A stretch of 64,000 nt of DNA, from assembly GCA_001632425.1 (NCBI GenBank), contig KV425559.1, positions 317,577 through 381,576 on the forward strand. Reading direction: 5' to 3'. How positions within the stretch are numbered: position 1 is the first letter of the stretch; the number at the start of each line of letters is the position of its first letter. The position numbers and the translations under genes are program-made. Shown here in pieces: positions 54,819 through 64,000 of the stretch. This DNA is from Neolentinus lepideus HHB14362 ss-1 (taxonomy: Eukaryota > Basidiomycota > Agaricomycetes > Gloeophyllales > Gloeophyllaceae). The notes beneath the pieces are model-generated. The model was given only the letters and a program-made list of their open reading frames with translations, was not told the DNA's origin and made no database searches.

Positions 54819-57800
54819 TCGATCGTCCTGTCCATTGTACGCCCACTCTACCCACTCCCTTCCGTGGGTTCACACATCCCTCTCTAACCAAGAGAATTCA
54901 AAGTTATTCTTATGAGCCCCGCACCCCACACGGACTATATTTGCGTGATCTAGAAGAGATGGGCAGCTCGCAGCCCGCGTGGTGCATCATCTTCGACTCT
55001 TCGTTGCTACATTGCTGACGGCTATGTGCAATACAATGAGGAGCATCTGGTAACGTATAGGACCCCTCTCCACTCGAAGTTCCATGTTTCAGCAATTACG
55101 GTCCAATCGCCTGCCAAAGCCTACCCACTGAGATGTCTTGCGTCTACTTCGCCTACTTCCCTCGTGCGCCTTCAATGTGTACGTATATACGCAGTAGGGG
55201 GGAGTCTGATCTTCCCGTCATATGAAGCATGGCACGCCCATGGTACCCGCATTTCCCATTCAAGGTGCTTCGGAAGCGATCTCGGAGAAAATGGTTCCGT
55301 CGGATTTCCTGGTGTTTTGGGCATAAGGTATCCTGACATTGCAACATCACTTGACTTTCTCTGGTTACACTTGTTCATATGATGTTCGGGGGTGGGTACG
55401 AAAACGAACTCGGGCTGATCCTCCGGTGCAGTCTCGGCCCATCAAGCCTTGTGCTTACGCGTATAGTGGTGATTATCTGATAATAGAGATTGCACACATT
55501 CATATAATAAGGTGAAGTCATCTTCATTCAACTGCATTCGGATATAGCTTCCAGAGATGCCGCGGACTAGGAATTCTTGTAGTTGACGTATGAGAACATT
55601 CTGCTGTCGTGGAGCAAGCGATGTCTGCTTGTGGGGGCGGATTGCGTCTGCATGCCCCTCGTGCGGTGTTTGCGGGAGCGATCTAGCCCCCTGGCTAATT
55701 ATCGATGGCAGCGATGTATCTAGGATGAATGCCACTACGCATAGCGCGCGGCTGTCGGTGCGGGACGCTAATTTGGAACGCAAAGCCTATTGGCAGGCAT
55801 TATTATTCGTTCGGCGATGGTGTGATAGAATGGCGGGGAGTTCTAGGCCTAGTTGACATTAGCTGACTTCGGCCCCTTCAGCGCAGGGGAGGCGGTGGGG
55901 ACTAGCAGAGTCACGAGCTCCTTATATCACTCACCCAATCCTTACCCTATTCACAGCATCTAGGACAGGTGTGGTTCCGATCGCCGCAATTATATGGCAT
56001 AACATTGCTCGAGGCCTGTCCTTCTATGGCAATGGGCCGTTCTCGGGATCTCTGCGTCGGCCATGCAGTCATCCCAATAATACAGCATGTTCTGCGAATA
56101 CAACGCATAAATCATACCTGACCACGGGGAAGCAGAACCTCCGCACTCTCCTCACACTCTCTGTTGTATGTATTTCGCCATTCTTTTCTGGTAGGGGAGC
56201 CAAGGATCATCCGCAGCCGCTCGCACTGCGGCCTCGCGGAACGGGAGGAGATATGTTTCTGTATGGCAGTGTGGGGTATGTAGGGGTTCGCGTGACCCCA
56301 CCACGACTCGTTCGCGAGTATATCAAAGAACTTCTGATCTTCTCTTCCCCTCATTGTGCCTGATGAAGTGTGGAGGCGTAAGAGGCAGTCGAAGGGGAAG
56401 ATTGCAAAAGAGATGCTGTTAAAGGTTCGTTTGTGCCACTGCTATACCTACTCTGACCGTGTATTTTAGTGTCGGACTGGACAGGGCCTCTAGCTGCCGG
56501 GGCAAACGCTTTGAATAAATATGCTGCGGTTCCCTGACAGTGATGAGATCGCACGTTTGGGGTGTCTCCGGTGGGAATGGTACCATGACTAACCTCTGTG
56601 GTGAATGTGCAGCTGGTCGGGGCTCTGAGAGATCTCGAGCACTAGCGTTTGCACGGTAGGGAAGACGGTGCGCGTGACCCTAAACATAGCCAATCGGTGT
56701 ACCTGGAATTTTGGAAATGGTCTGCGGGTATTTGTTTATAGAGTACTTCAGATTTCAGCGTACGCTTGAGTATATATTGTACGCGGCGGCAACTTGGCAT
56801 CTGCATATCCTCTTGTGTGGGGCCAGAAGACCTGCCTCATGACAGAAGCGTCCGGAGCGTTCGAGAGGAGTAGACGATGTTACAGTTCGGAAGTTTGTCA
56901 GCAGATGAAATCACTTAGCACGCTCCAGAATCGCTGTGTGGATTCTGCAGCTGACTGTGGGGAGTCATTAGCCTCATCCGTATTCATGGAAAATCCGTCA
57001 GAGAAGCCTGTTAATGGTCCGCTGACATCGTGAAGATCGCGGGGTGCGGCATGATGCACAAGACGCGCACTGGAATTCGTATGTGTTCCCAATGGCAGTT
57101 GCAAGAGTCCCGGTTTTCCGTAAGGCAATGCATTGCTCTATACTGCAAGCACGCTTTGTGGAAACACGAAATCAGATCGATCATACCTAGAAGCTCTCTG
57201 CAACGACTCGGCGTGTTTCGAGAGCGAGGTGTCAACTGGGTCCAAGAAATCAACGACAGGACCCTAACTGTACAGAGCATCCGGTTCAGCATCCGAGACG
57301 CAAGCGCGCATTGAGCGCTGAGTTGCCTCGATGAATAAAATAGGGTCGAGAAGATCCTAGTGCACTAATGACGAATGAGGCAGCCGCCCGTCACTGGGGA
57401 GAATCGTCGCTGTTCGTCGTCGTCACCAGGACGGCGCCACTGGACCGGATGGTGCTGAGAGTGTGTCGATGCCGTGCCCGAAAGGTAGGCTCAACGAGCA
57501 CTGTGGAAAAACAGCATGACTAGCACCGTAAGCGATGACACTGAGAGTGGCAGGTGATCCGGTGCGATGTCCAAGCTTATAGGCGTTGCGTAGGGCCTCG
57601 ACCACATCAAGCGCTGCATCAGTGATAATTTTGGTCCACAATTAGCATAGTTTAGCGTGCGCGTCACTGGGGTTCCACTGCTCCAGAGCATGCGACACAT
57701 CCCAGCAACTTTGAGGGGGAAAACAAGCAGAGCAAACCCGCAGACTTTGCAGAGGTCGGACGACAGTGAAATGCTTCCGCGCCGGCGGCCGGAGGCTTGA

Positions 57801-58209
57801 GAGACCGGACCGGGATCCTGGGTTGTGGCTAGCCCGAAATTAATCAGTGTTCGGCAAGATCTGGGGAGGCTTCCCGGCGGCTTTGCCTGAAGTAGACGGG
57901 CCGGGGACTAAGTTGCCGGGTTTGGATGCTGTTACTAACACCGATCCCCGCCTCTGTACCGGCAGAGGCTGGTATTCCCTCATGTGGAGAAGACCATCAC
58001 GATGTGTAACTTTAACTCAGTTGAAACCCAATCTTAACCGTTTCCCGAAGCATCTCATACCCTCGGTGATACCCATCTTTATCTTGCCCTGACCTTTCCC
58101 CCTTCCTCGCATTTATATATATTCTGCCAGAGATTCCCTGCATTCCCTTTCTCACCTTGACCACCATTACACCCTGGCGACCTGTCTCCTCTTCCGTTCT
58201 CTACAGGAT
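54819..58209. other. 3.4-kb gene-poor stretch
   Basis: Apart from the broken terminal exons noted at 56338-56537, I see scattered coding-like scraps (for example YIADGYVQYNEEHL near 55005-55050 and VPAFPIQGASEAISEKM near 55240-55290). They cannot be joined into one open frame. They may be the remains of one plus-strand gene. The last ~600 bp are the WOPR gene promoter. Confidence 0.4.
56338..56537 (+). pseudogene. Terminal exons of an unidentified, apparently broken gene
   Basis: An exon-like frame 56338-56428 (VPDEVWRRKRQSKGKIAKEM) joins through a GT-AG intron (56429-56469) to 56470-56537, giving LSDWTGPLAAGANALNKYAA and a stop. Codon use and the clean splice suggest true coding descent. 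Immediately upstream in the same frame is a TGA at 56335, with no acceptor between it and the exon, so the gene looks inactivated. I do not recognise the family. Confidence 0.3.
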
Positions 58210-59988
58210 ATGCAGCAACCCACTCTCGAGAACGTCTGCGTCAGAACCGTCCGCGACGCCACTCATATCTTCTACGCCGTCGCCCGCAACCTCCTCCCGA
58301 TCATCACCCGCCGCCTGGATGCAGACGAGCGGCGCGCTATAAAGGCCGGAAATGTCTACGTCTGGGAAGATAGAGGCGCCAACTCTGAGTCTTCTGGGTT
58401 GGGCATGGAGAGATGGTGGGTACCTTGTGCAACTACTGATTAGCCAGCGAGCAAGAGGTTAACTCTGGCTCAGGACAGATGGAATGAGCTGGGGCCCTAG
58501 CAGGGTGCGGGATGTACGTGAACGCGCATCCCTCCTCTCTCGCCCCCGATATGACTGATTGGCGACGCCCAGGAATTTCTTTACTACACCCAAAAGGAAT
58601 ACGATCCCGAAAACGAGTCCTCCGCAAGCTGGGTCCCTGCGCTTAGGTGAGGGTCATGACCATCTTCCCTTCTCGCTCGCGACGGTGGTGCATCCCGCAA
58701 GTTTGCCCGAATCGTTGCATTTGCCCCTTTTTTACGTCACCGATGCTATTTATTCCTGCGCTAACTGGGATGGCACATGATGCTAGAAGACGAGATCCCA
58801 CCACTTCTGGTGCCAATTCCTCAGATTCGCATCCACTCGGAGGCTCACGCTCGTCGAGGCGTCCAGAGCATCTGATGAAACAGACTTACAGCGTGCATGT
58901 GTTCCTTCCCCAAGACCGAGCCCAGGGTACCATGCGCAAATGGCACCTTAGTAAGTACAAACCCAATTCTATCCAGTCATCTTCGATCTTCCCGGTGGAC
59001 TGATGATCCATGACCTATTTTTTTTTGGGCGCGTCTCTTCTTATCACTGGGTCAATTATTCCCTTCGTGCACGCGATGTCCCGTCAATAATCCTCGTCGC
59101 GTCTGGCAATCGCTCTTCTCCTTTGCTATCGCAGCCGCGTACTTCTCACAAGAGACAGTGGATTCATTGACGCCCGTGAGCGCCCTGCCGGGAATCGGCG
59201 ATGTCACTGTCCCCGAAGGCTGGTTCCGGTCCGCTCGGTCGAGCAAGACCCGGCGCGGCGGTGAGCCCTTCGGTCCAGGCCCATTCACTTTCCCTCCTAC
59301 TGTTGGCCATACCGACGGGGCCATTCCACCGTTCAATTTCGCACCGTCAGGTACTGCACCACCATTATACTCTTCTTACTCCATGTATCCTTTCCCGCCA
59401 CGACATGCGTCTGGACTCGAGCCCCTCCCATATGGCGTCCCATCCACTTCGGCTTCGATATCCCTCACCCAAGGACATCTCCCGGATGCAGACGTATCCA
59501 GCAATAGTAGCGGCGGCCTTCCGCCCGCACCCTTCCCTGTCGCGTCACACCCCTTCCCCACCTACCATCATTCATATGTCCAGATAGCATCCACTTCGCA
59601 CGATACCGCCGCTTCATATGCCTCCATCCCTGCCAACGCTTTCCATCCTCAGTTGCAGCAACCCCAGGCTCAGTATTACGAGCACGCCGTGCCTCGGATG
59701 GACGATATGAGTCGGTCGACGGCCTCTTCGCCTTCTTCTGGAGCGTCGTCGATGTCTCCTTCCACGCCCGCCAATAATCCCTCCGACGACTCTTTGCCGC
59801 GGAGCCTGAGATCCGACGAAACCCCCCTCGAGGGTGTGGATCTTGTTCCCCTAGAATATCTCCAGAATAAGTCATGTCCACCCAGAGACCCTGCGGACCA
59901 GGAGATGATGCGCAGGCTAGGCGTTCTGTGTCTTGGCATTCCTGCGAACATATGTGAGGCTGTCGGTTTGGAGCAACCGTCGTTGTGA
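58210..59988 (+). CDS. WOPR-domain (Gti1/Pac2/Wor1) transcription factor
   Basis: Five exons, 58210-58415, 58474-58513, 58573-58646, 58787-58950 and 59135-59988, give 445 residues. The first WOPR box covers residues 1-105: LENVCVRTVRDATHIFYA, RRLDADERRAIKAGNVYVWE, GLGMERWTDGMSWGPSRVRD and EFLYY. The second box is split by an insertion and reads HLMKQTYSVHVFLP then RKWHLTAYFSQETVD around residue 160. The remainder is Pro/Ser/His/Tyr-rich, and the C-terminus holds a small conserved block (PPRDPADQEMMRRLGVL). WOPR proteins are DNA-binding master regulators of morphology, gluconeogenesis and sporulation in fungi. Introns 3 and 4 (140 and 184 nt) are longer than usual here, so another small exon could hide in them. 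Confidence 0.92.
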
Positions 59989-61934
59989 GTCACTTCGGCG
60001 CCGCGGACAGTTTAATTTGGCGCTTCTCCGACTGGTCGTACTGTTAGACGACTGCTCTATCCTTTTGCGACATGCTCGATACCTTCCCCCTCGCGTTTCA
60101 TCACCAAATGTAACTTTATCCTGGGTCGGCAATTGGCTCATTTCGGCACGCCCATCCTCGCCATCCAAAAATGACTCCCAGGCCGCCGAGGCATCGCACC
60201 CAAACCGGCCATGTGATCAATTCTACAGCGGCATCATCACGCATCTGGCTTTACCTCACACGCATCACGGATACGCATTATAACCCCAACGCATGACATA
60301 CCACCCACGCAACAACAGCACTGATATCTTGACTGCTCTCCCTCGACGCTTTGATCTATTTTATTTGGTTTACAGTTTTTCATATGCGGGGACGATGTTC
60401 CGCCACTCAAAAGTCCACCTTGGCAACTCTATTATTGTATAGAGGAGTCGGGCCTAGCGTCCTTAGTCGTCGGGTTCTACTCTTCCGCCTCCTTCATCTT
60501 GGCATCGGCCGTACCTTGTCTTGCTCCCGAACGTGTACAGTTATTACACCCAATTGTCGTTGTTTTATCCTTCGTTGCTGTCTTCCCGCTTTCATTGCCC
60601 ACGCTACGCTCTCACATACTTCTTTTCATAGCTGGCTCTCTAGGGCTATACGGATATGGACTATTTCTTTTCTCTTCCCCTGTCTTCCGTACAATGGATG
60701 AGTACATGTATTTTAGACCAACCATGTACTCCAACGTCGCCCGAGTATGAACTGACGCTTTGTCAGATGCGAATAACCCCGATAGGCGGCATTGCATCGA
60801 TCTATTCAGCGGGGCATGTTTATGATGCTAATCTCGATTGTTGGCGGCAAGAGCTGGTTCCGCAGAACATCAAGCTATAGCTAGCGGCGCCAGTGCTAGT
60901 ACATGTTTGTCAATGTGAATATTTGTGCGCTTCTCACTGCGAATCGCAGATATGCTTCCGGAAGGAAGTAGGAACGACGGGATGGGGTCTCGATCTGGAC
61001 CAGACGACAGCATAGGTTGCGGATTCCGAGCGGGTGTTCATACAGAGTGGTGGGTAGGTGCTTGCGTGTTTCGGGGAGAAGACATCCCTGGCGAATCAGA
61101 AATTAACTTCGTAGATGAGTAAGAGGCAGATAGGCTCCGATATGATAATGGGAAGCTTCGATACCGTCGTTAGACTCTGGTGTGCGTCAAGGGGACAGAT
61201 GCCACCGAACGGGCGGAAGTGTAAAGCTACCAGACCTGGTCGATTCTGAAGGGCCCAGGTGCTAGATCGACCGTAGAAGTGCTTCGGTTTCTCGTGAAGG
61301 TATGACGATATGACGGAACGTATGCTCGTCGGAGGAGGCTCTCGGAGGCTATCTGGATGGTCGAGACAACCGGGGTATTTCACTCTCTCGGCAAAGCGGC
61401 AGATGCACGACCGGGTAATATACTTGATCGTCTCGCACAGTATACCGTGACATGCCCTCACTATTGTCAAGACCTTGATGTGGAAGCCGCCGTACGCTGG
61501 GAGAATCATGTCAGGCGACAGCTGCAAGCCGGCATAATTACCAAAAGCGATCGCGAAAATTGAAGGACATCCAATAATATTCCGTCGCTTTCTGTGTGGA
61601 TACGGCTGATGTGAGTGAAGCAACATTATTGGAGATGCGGATTGACTGAGCCAGGAATCAATCTGTCAACATGGAGCGCTACCACGCGACACAGTGATAT
61701 CTCATGGACAAGAAAGTCCAGGTGGTTACTCCGATGCTAGACATGATATGATTAGAAGGTTCTTAAGCTGACTTCGACTAAGCTGGGGGATGCATGCACA
61801 TAAGGCATGGTGTTCCACAGGGCATGAAAGACGGTCGCACCACCATGCTTGTCAAACCTTGAGCAACCAACCAATGGAATGGTGTCGAGGTTCACCTATT
61901 CTCGCTGCCTCCCAATTCACGACAGCTTTCCATC

Positions 61935-62078
61935 ATGACCGCCTTATTCAGGAGATTTCACGGCTATGATGTCAACCCATATCTGTCGACGCCGTGGAAG
62001 GCGATCCTTCCATGGCGCTCGAGAGAGTCCACGAGACTACAGCATAGCTATAGATACTCACTATGCGGGTTTTTATAG
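61935..62078 (+). CDS. Possible 47-residue ORF, unknown
   Basis: An ATG-initiated frame begins MTALFRRFHGYDVNPYLSTP and ends at TAG after 47 codons. The first half looks protein-like. It might be a first exon or a chance frame; no partner exon was found. Confidence 0.15.
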   Translation: MTALFRRFHGYDVNPYLSTPWKAILPWRSRESTRLQHSYRYSLCGFL

Positions 62079-62774
62079 AAGTCCGCTTCTTTGGATATAT
62101 CAACTTCCTCTTCCAGGGCACTCAGCATTCACTTCGCTCTTTGCCAAACTCCTTGTTCGCCGAAGACAGTAAATGAAGTGACGAAGTCTATGCACGTTTG
62201 TTCATAGATATAGAGTCAAATTGGCTCTAAGTCTGGTGTTTTCTTACGTGTCTGAGTGAAGGATAGCCATGTGGCTTTGGCTTTGGTGAAGATGACTGGT
62301 GGTAGGGTAGACGAGACCATCGAGTGCCTTCGTTGAACCGCACGGCATCCACGTGGTGGCTGTGCCTTCTTCGCTTATGACCACCCTTTGCGAGATTGAG
62401 CTCGGCAACTGAGAAATTGATTACAGCAAACGCTAATCGACATATAAAGTGTAGACAATTAAGTCTGTGTAGCAATAAGGAGGCACAATATTGTCGTTTG
62501 TTACTTATTTGTCCTTTCTTTATGGCAGTCCACGCCACAGCCATCCTTTACGTCTCTTCAAGTTATGTCTGCGCGTTCTGGCTCACAAGTCAGATAAAAC
62601 TTTGAGTCGCAAGGTAGTTGTCCTGCGCGGATACGCAGGCGCTCTTGAGATCCTTGGGCTTGCTATGAGCTCCGACGACTCGTCATACGAAGCTGGCAAG
62701 CCCTTCTAAAGCCCCAGAGGGCGGTTCAGGCGCCCTGTTGCGCACACCTCTCGTCATTTTACTCCCGATGAGCA

Positions 62775-62782
62775 TGACGTCA
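62775..62782. promoter_or_regulatory. ATF/CREB-type palindrome upstream of the hydrophilic protein gene
   Basis: TGACGTCA lies 85 bp before the ATG at 62867. In fungi this octamer is bound by Atf1-type bZIP factors in stress responses. The site fits the hydrophilin-like product, but regulation is inferred only. Confidence 0.5.
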
Positions 62783-62866
62783 TGGACTGAGACGTGTATA
62801 GGAAGAGCGAAGTTTGGAACGCGGCCACCATAAGCATTCCCGACTACTTCACTCTCAACTACAATC

Positions 62867-63208
62867 ATGGACCAGTCTGAAAACCAGCAGCAGGACCCTG
62901 CCCTCGCCCAGTCCACCCAAACCAACCAGGGAAATGGCGACATGCTTGACAAGGGCGTCGATTACCTCGAGAAAGAGGGCGGGCACGAGCAGGTGAGCGT
63001 GCAATGTGCGTCAGTCGGTTAAATGGCATCATGACCTGGGAATTCAGAGCCATTCCACGACTGAGAAGATCAGCGACGGTATGCGCAAGGGTTTCACAAA
63101 GATGACCGGTACGTGCCACATACATTCTGTTCGATGACAGTAGTATCGTGTAGCTGATGAATCGCTTCAGGCAAGAACGTCCCGATCCAGGACAAGGAAT
63201 ACAATTAG
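62867..63208 (+). CDS. Small hydrophilic (stress/hydrophilin-like) protein
   Basis: Three exons, 62867-62992, 63048-63108 and 63171-63208, encode 74 residues. The protein is strongly hydrophilic: an N-terminal Gln/Asn-rich part (MDQSENQQQDPALAQ), then LDKGVDYLEKEGGHEQ, KISDGMRKGFTKMTGK and the end VPIQDKEYN. It has no signal or membrane segment and is probably disordered with an amphipathic helix in the middle. I recognise the pattern from small, highly expressed basidiomycete proteins of unknown function, often stress-related. The precise role is not established. Confidence 0.75.
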
Positions 63209-63586
63209 ATGATTGATGACCGCAGATGGACTACCACCATTGTATTATTGTTAGGATATATGACTGACTTTGTAATATCATCAGTCTCGGACGAAACATC
63301 ATTTTAACGACGTACGTGACTATGTGAGGGAGGGAAAGAGTCGCTTCCATCTCAACATAATGGGATGATGCCTTGACAGCTTTGGCTTCCTGCGCCCAGT
63401 TTCTAGACAGTATTCTCGACAATGAATGGTGGAGTCAGCTCAGAGCCTCTTTCACGTGACCAGTAGCCGAGTAAGTAGGACGTGGATAGTGCAGCGAAAA
63501 GGCTGCGAGGCCCCAGTATGCATATATCATACAGTACTTACAACGTAGAAACCAAACCGAGACCAAACCGAGACCAACTGAATCGT
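63209..63586. other. Convergent 3' region with a short tandem repeat
   Basis: The 378-bp gap contains the 3' regions of two facing genes. At 63551-63578 the unit ACCAAACCGAG occurs twice, followed by a partial third copy. Nothing else was seen. Confidence 0.55.
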
Positions 63587-63946
63587 CTATACCGGCTTAA
63601 CCTCTTCTGTATGCGTCTCTTCCTCTTCTCTGCCTGTTGTCCCCGATCTTCCCGACATGTCGTCCATAGGCCACTCCATCCTCGTCAATTCCTCCGGCCT
63701 TGTGAAGCCAAAGCTCTTACCATCGGGGCTTGACATGTCGGAACCCTCGAAATCTTGGACGACGGTGAGCCCCCACCGCCGCCAGGACTTTTGCTCCTTG
63801 ATCGATTGCACCTTCGTGCTGAAGCGGTCGGTGGAGGTTTCCGGCATGCGATCTAGTGCGGTAGAGCGCAGGTCGAGGAGAAAGCGGGAGGTGAGGATCG
63901 AGGAGATAAGGAGGGTGTAGTTGTTTAGCGCTTGGCTGTAGACGCC
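63587..63946 (-). CDS. C-terminal exon of a DUF6533/6534-like membrane protein (partial)
   Basis: The last exon runs from an acceptor at 63947 (TCTAG|GGC) to a TAG at 63589-63587, giving 119 residues. It starts GVYSQALNNYTLLISSILTS and continues RFLLDLR. This is the end of the last membrane helix and juxtamembrane motif shared by many Agaricomycete seven-helix proteins of the DUF6533/6534 type. A charged cytoplasmic tail follows, rich in Glu/Asp/Arg (TGREEEETHTEE). Upstream exons lie beyond the window. The function is unknown, though the topology resembles receptors. Confidence 0.65.
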   Translation of the reverse strand, partial: GVYSQALNNYTLLISSILTSRFLLDLRSTALDRMPETSTDRFSTKVQSIKEQKSWRRWGLTVVQDFEGSDMSSPDGKSFGFTRPEELTRMEWPMDDMSGRSGTTGREEEETHTEEVKPV

Positions 63947-64000
63947 CTAGACATTGGAAAGGGGATGAACGGGCGCCGATGTAGATAGAATAACGATAGA

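Larger units (their letters stand above)
59989..62866. other. 2.9-kb gene-poor stretch
   Basis: The first ~900 bp probably form the long 3' untranslated region of the WOPR gene. The long minus-strand frame at 61096-61626 and the plus-strand frame at 61357-61563 show no domain. A possible small ORF at 61935 is listed separately. No repeats or RNA genes were recognised. Confidence 0.45.

Noticed and set aside
61096..61626. 176-codon minus-strand frame in the gene-poor stretch
   Set aside because: No domain, no ATG-supported start with context and no flanking exons; open frames of this size can arise by chance in GC-balanced DNA.
1..64000. tRNA and rRNA genes
   Set aside because: I looked for T-arm-like GTTCGA sequences; those seen fall in introns or exons and cannot be folded by eye into a cloverleaf. 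A tRNAscan run would settle it.

Overview
The window is nuclear DNA of a filamentous basidiomycete, most likely an Agaricomycete. The evidence is the many short introns (mostly 46-70 nt, a few 12-22 nt micro-exons), the protein families present (WOPR regulator, SREBP-type Sre1, fungal D-amino-acid oxidase, Agaricomycete-style F-box protein, MYND zinc-finger family, and a DUF6533-like C-terminus), and the dense both-strand layout. I rebuilt gene models by hand from splice signals and protein-family continuity. For every multi-exon gene given here the summed exon length is a multiple of three. No database search was possible, so family names rest on motif recognition.

Layout. 0-5 kb: 5' end of a small alpha/beta-barrel-type gene, a gene-poor stretch, then an F-box protein. 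5.6-8.9 kb: HIR1/HIRA histone chaperone (10 exons). 8.9-12.6 kb: empty. 12.6-13.6 kb: a serine-rich basidiomycete protein. 15.3-17.7 kb: MTH1-like Nudix hydrolase converging on a D-amino-acid oxidase. 18.6-28 kb: ribosomal protein eL42 and the NatA subunit NAA15 on the minus strand, with the cohesin regulator PDS5 diverging from NAA15 across 122 bp. 28.8-39.4 kb: SRE1, a small Cys-rich membrane protein, CTF8, an alpha/beta hydrolase, a GH18 chitinase and SWC5. 39.9-46.9 kb: two broken MYND-protein genes in opposite orientation flanking a sterol-dehydrogenase-like gene and a Bin3/MePCE RNA methyltransferase. 47-54.8 kb: zinc alcohol dehydrogenase, an RBR E3 ligase interrupted by one in-frame stop codon, and DNAJC11. 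54.8-58.2 kb: mostly empty, with one broken gene end. 58.2-64 kb: WOPR transcription factor, a gene-poor stretch, a tiny hydrophilic stress-type protein with an ATF/CREB-type site upstream, and the 3' end of a membrane-protein gene.

How the genes relate. Most are independent housekeeping genes, not a pathway cluster. Four nuclear genes for chromatin or cohesion (HIR1, PDS5, CTF8, SWC5) lie within 34 kb. Sre1 and the sterol-dehydrogenase-like protein could be regulator and target, but no binding site was shown. I see no secondary-metabolite cluster, CRISPR array, tRNA, rRNA or recognisable intact transposon. The most notable observations are the RBR stop codon, several GC-AG introns (three in NAA15), the stop-codon-only exon of eL42, the paired MYND pseudogenes and a perfect 29-bp inverted repeat. 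None of these adds up to a demonstrably new biological system.
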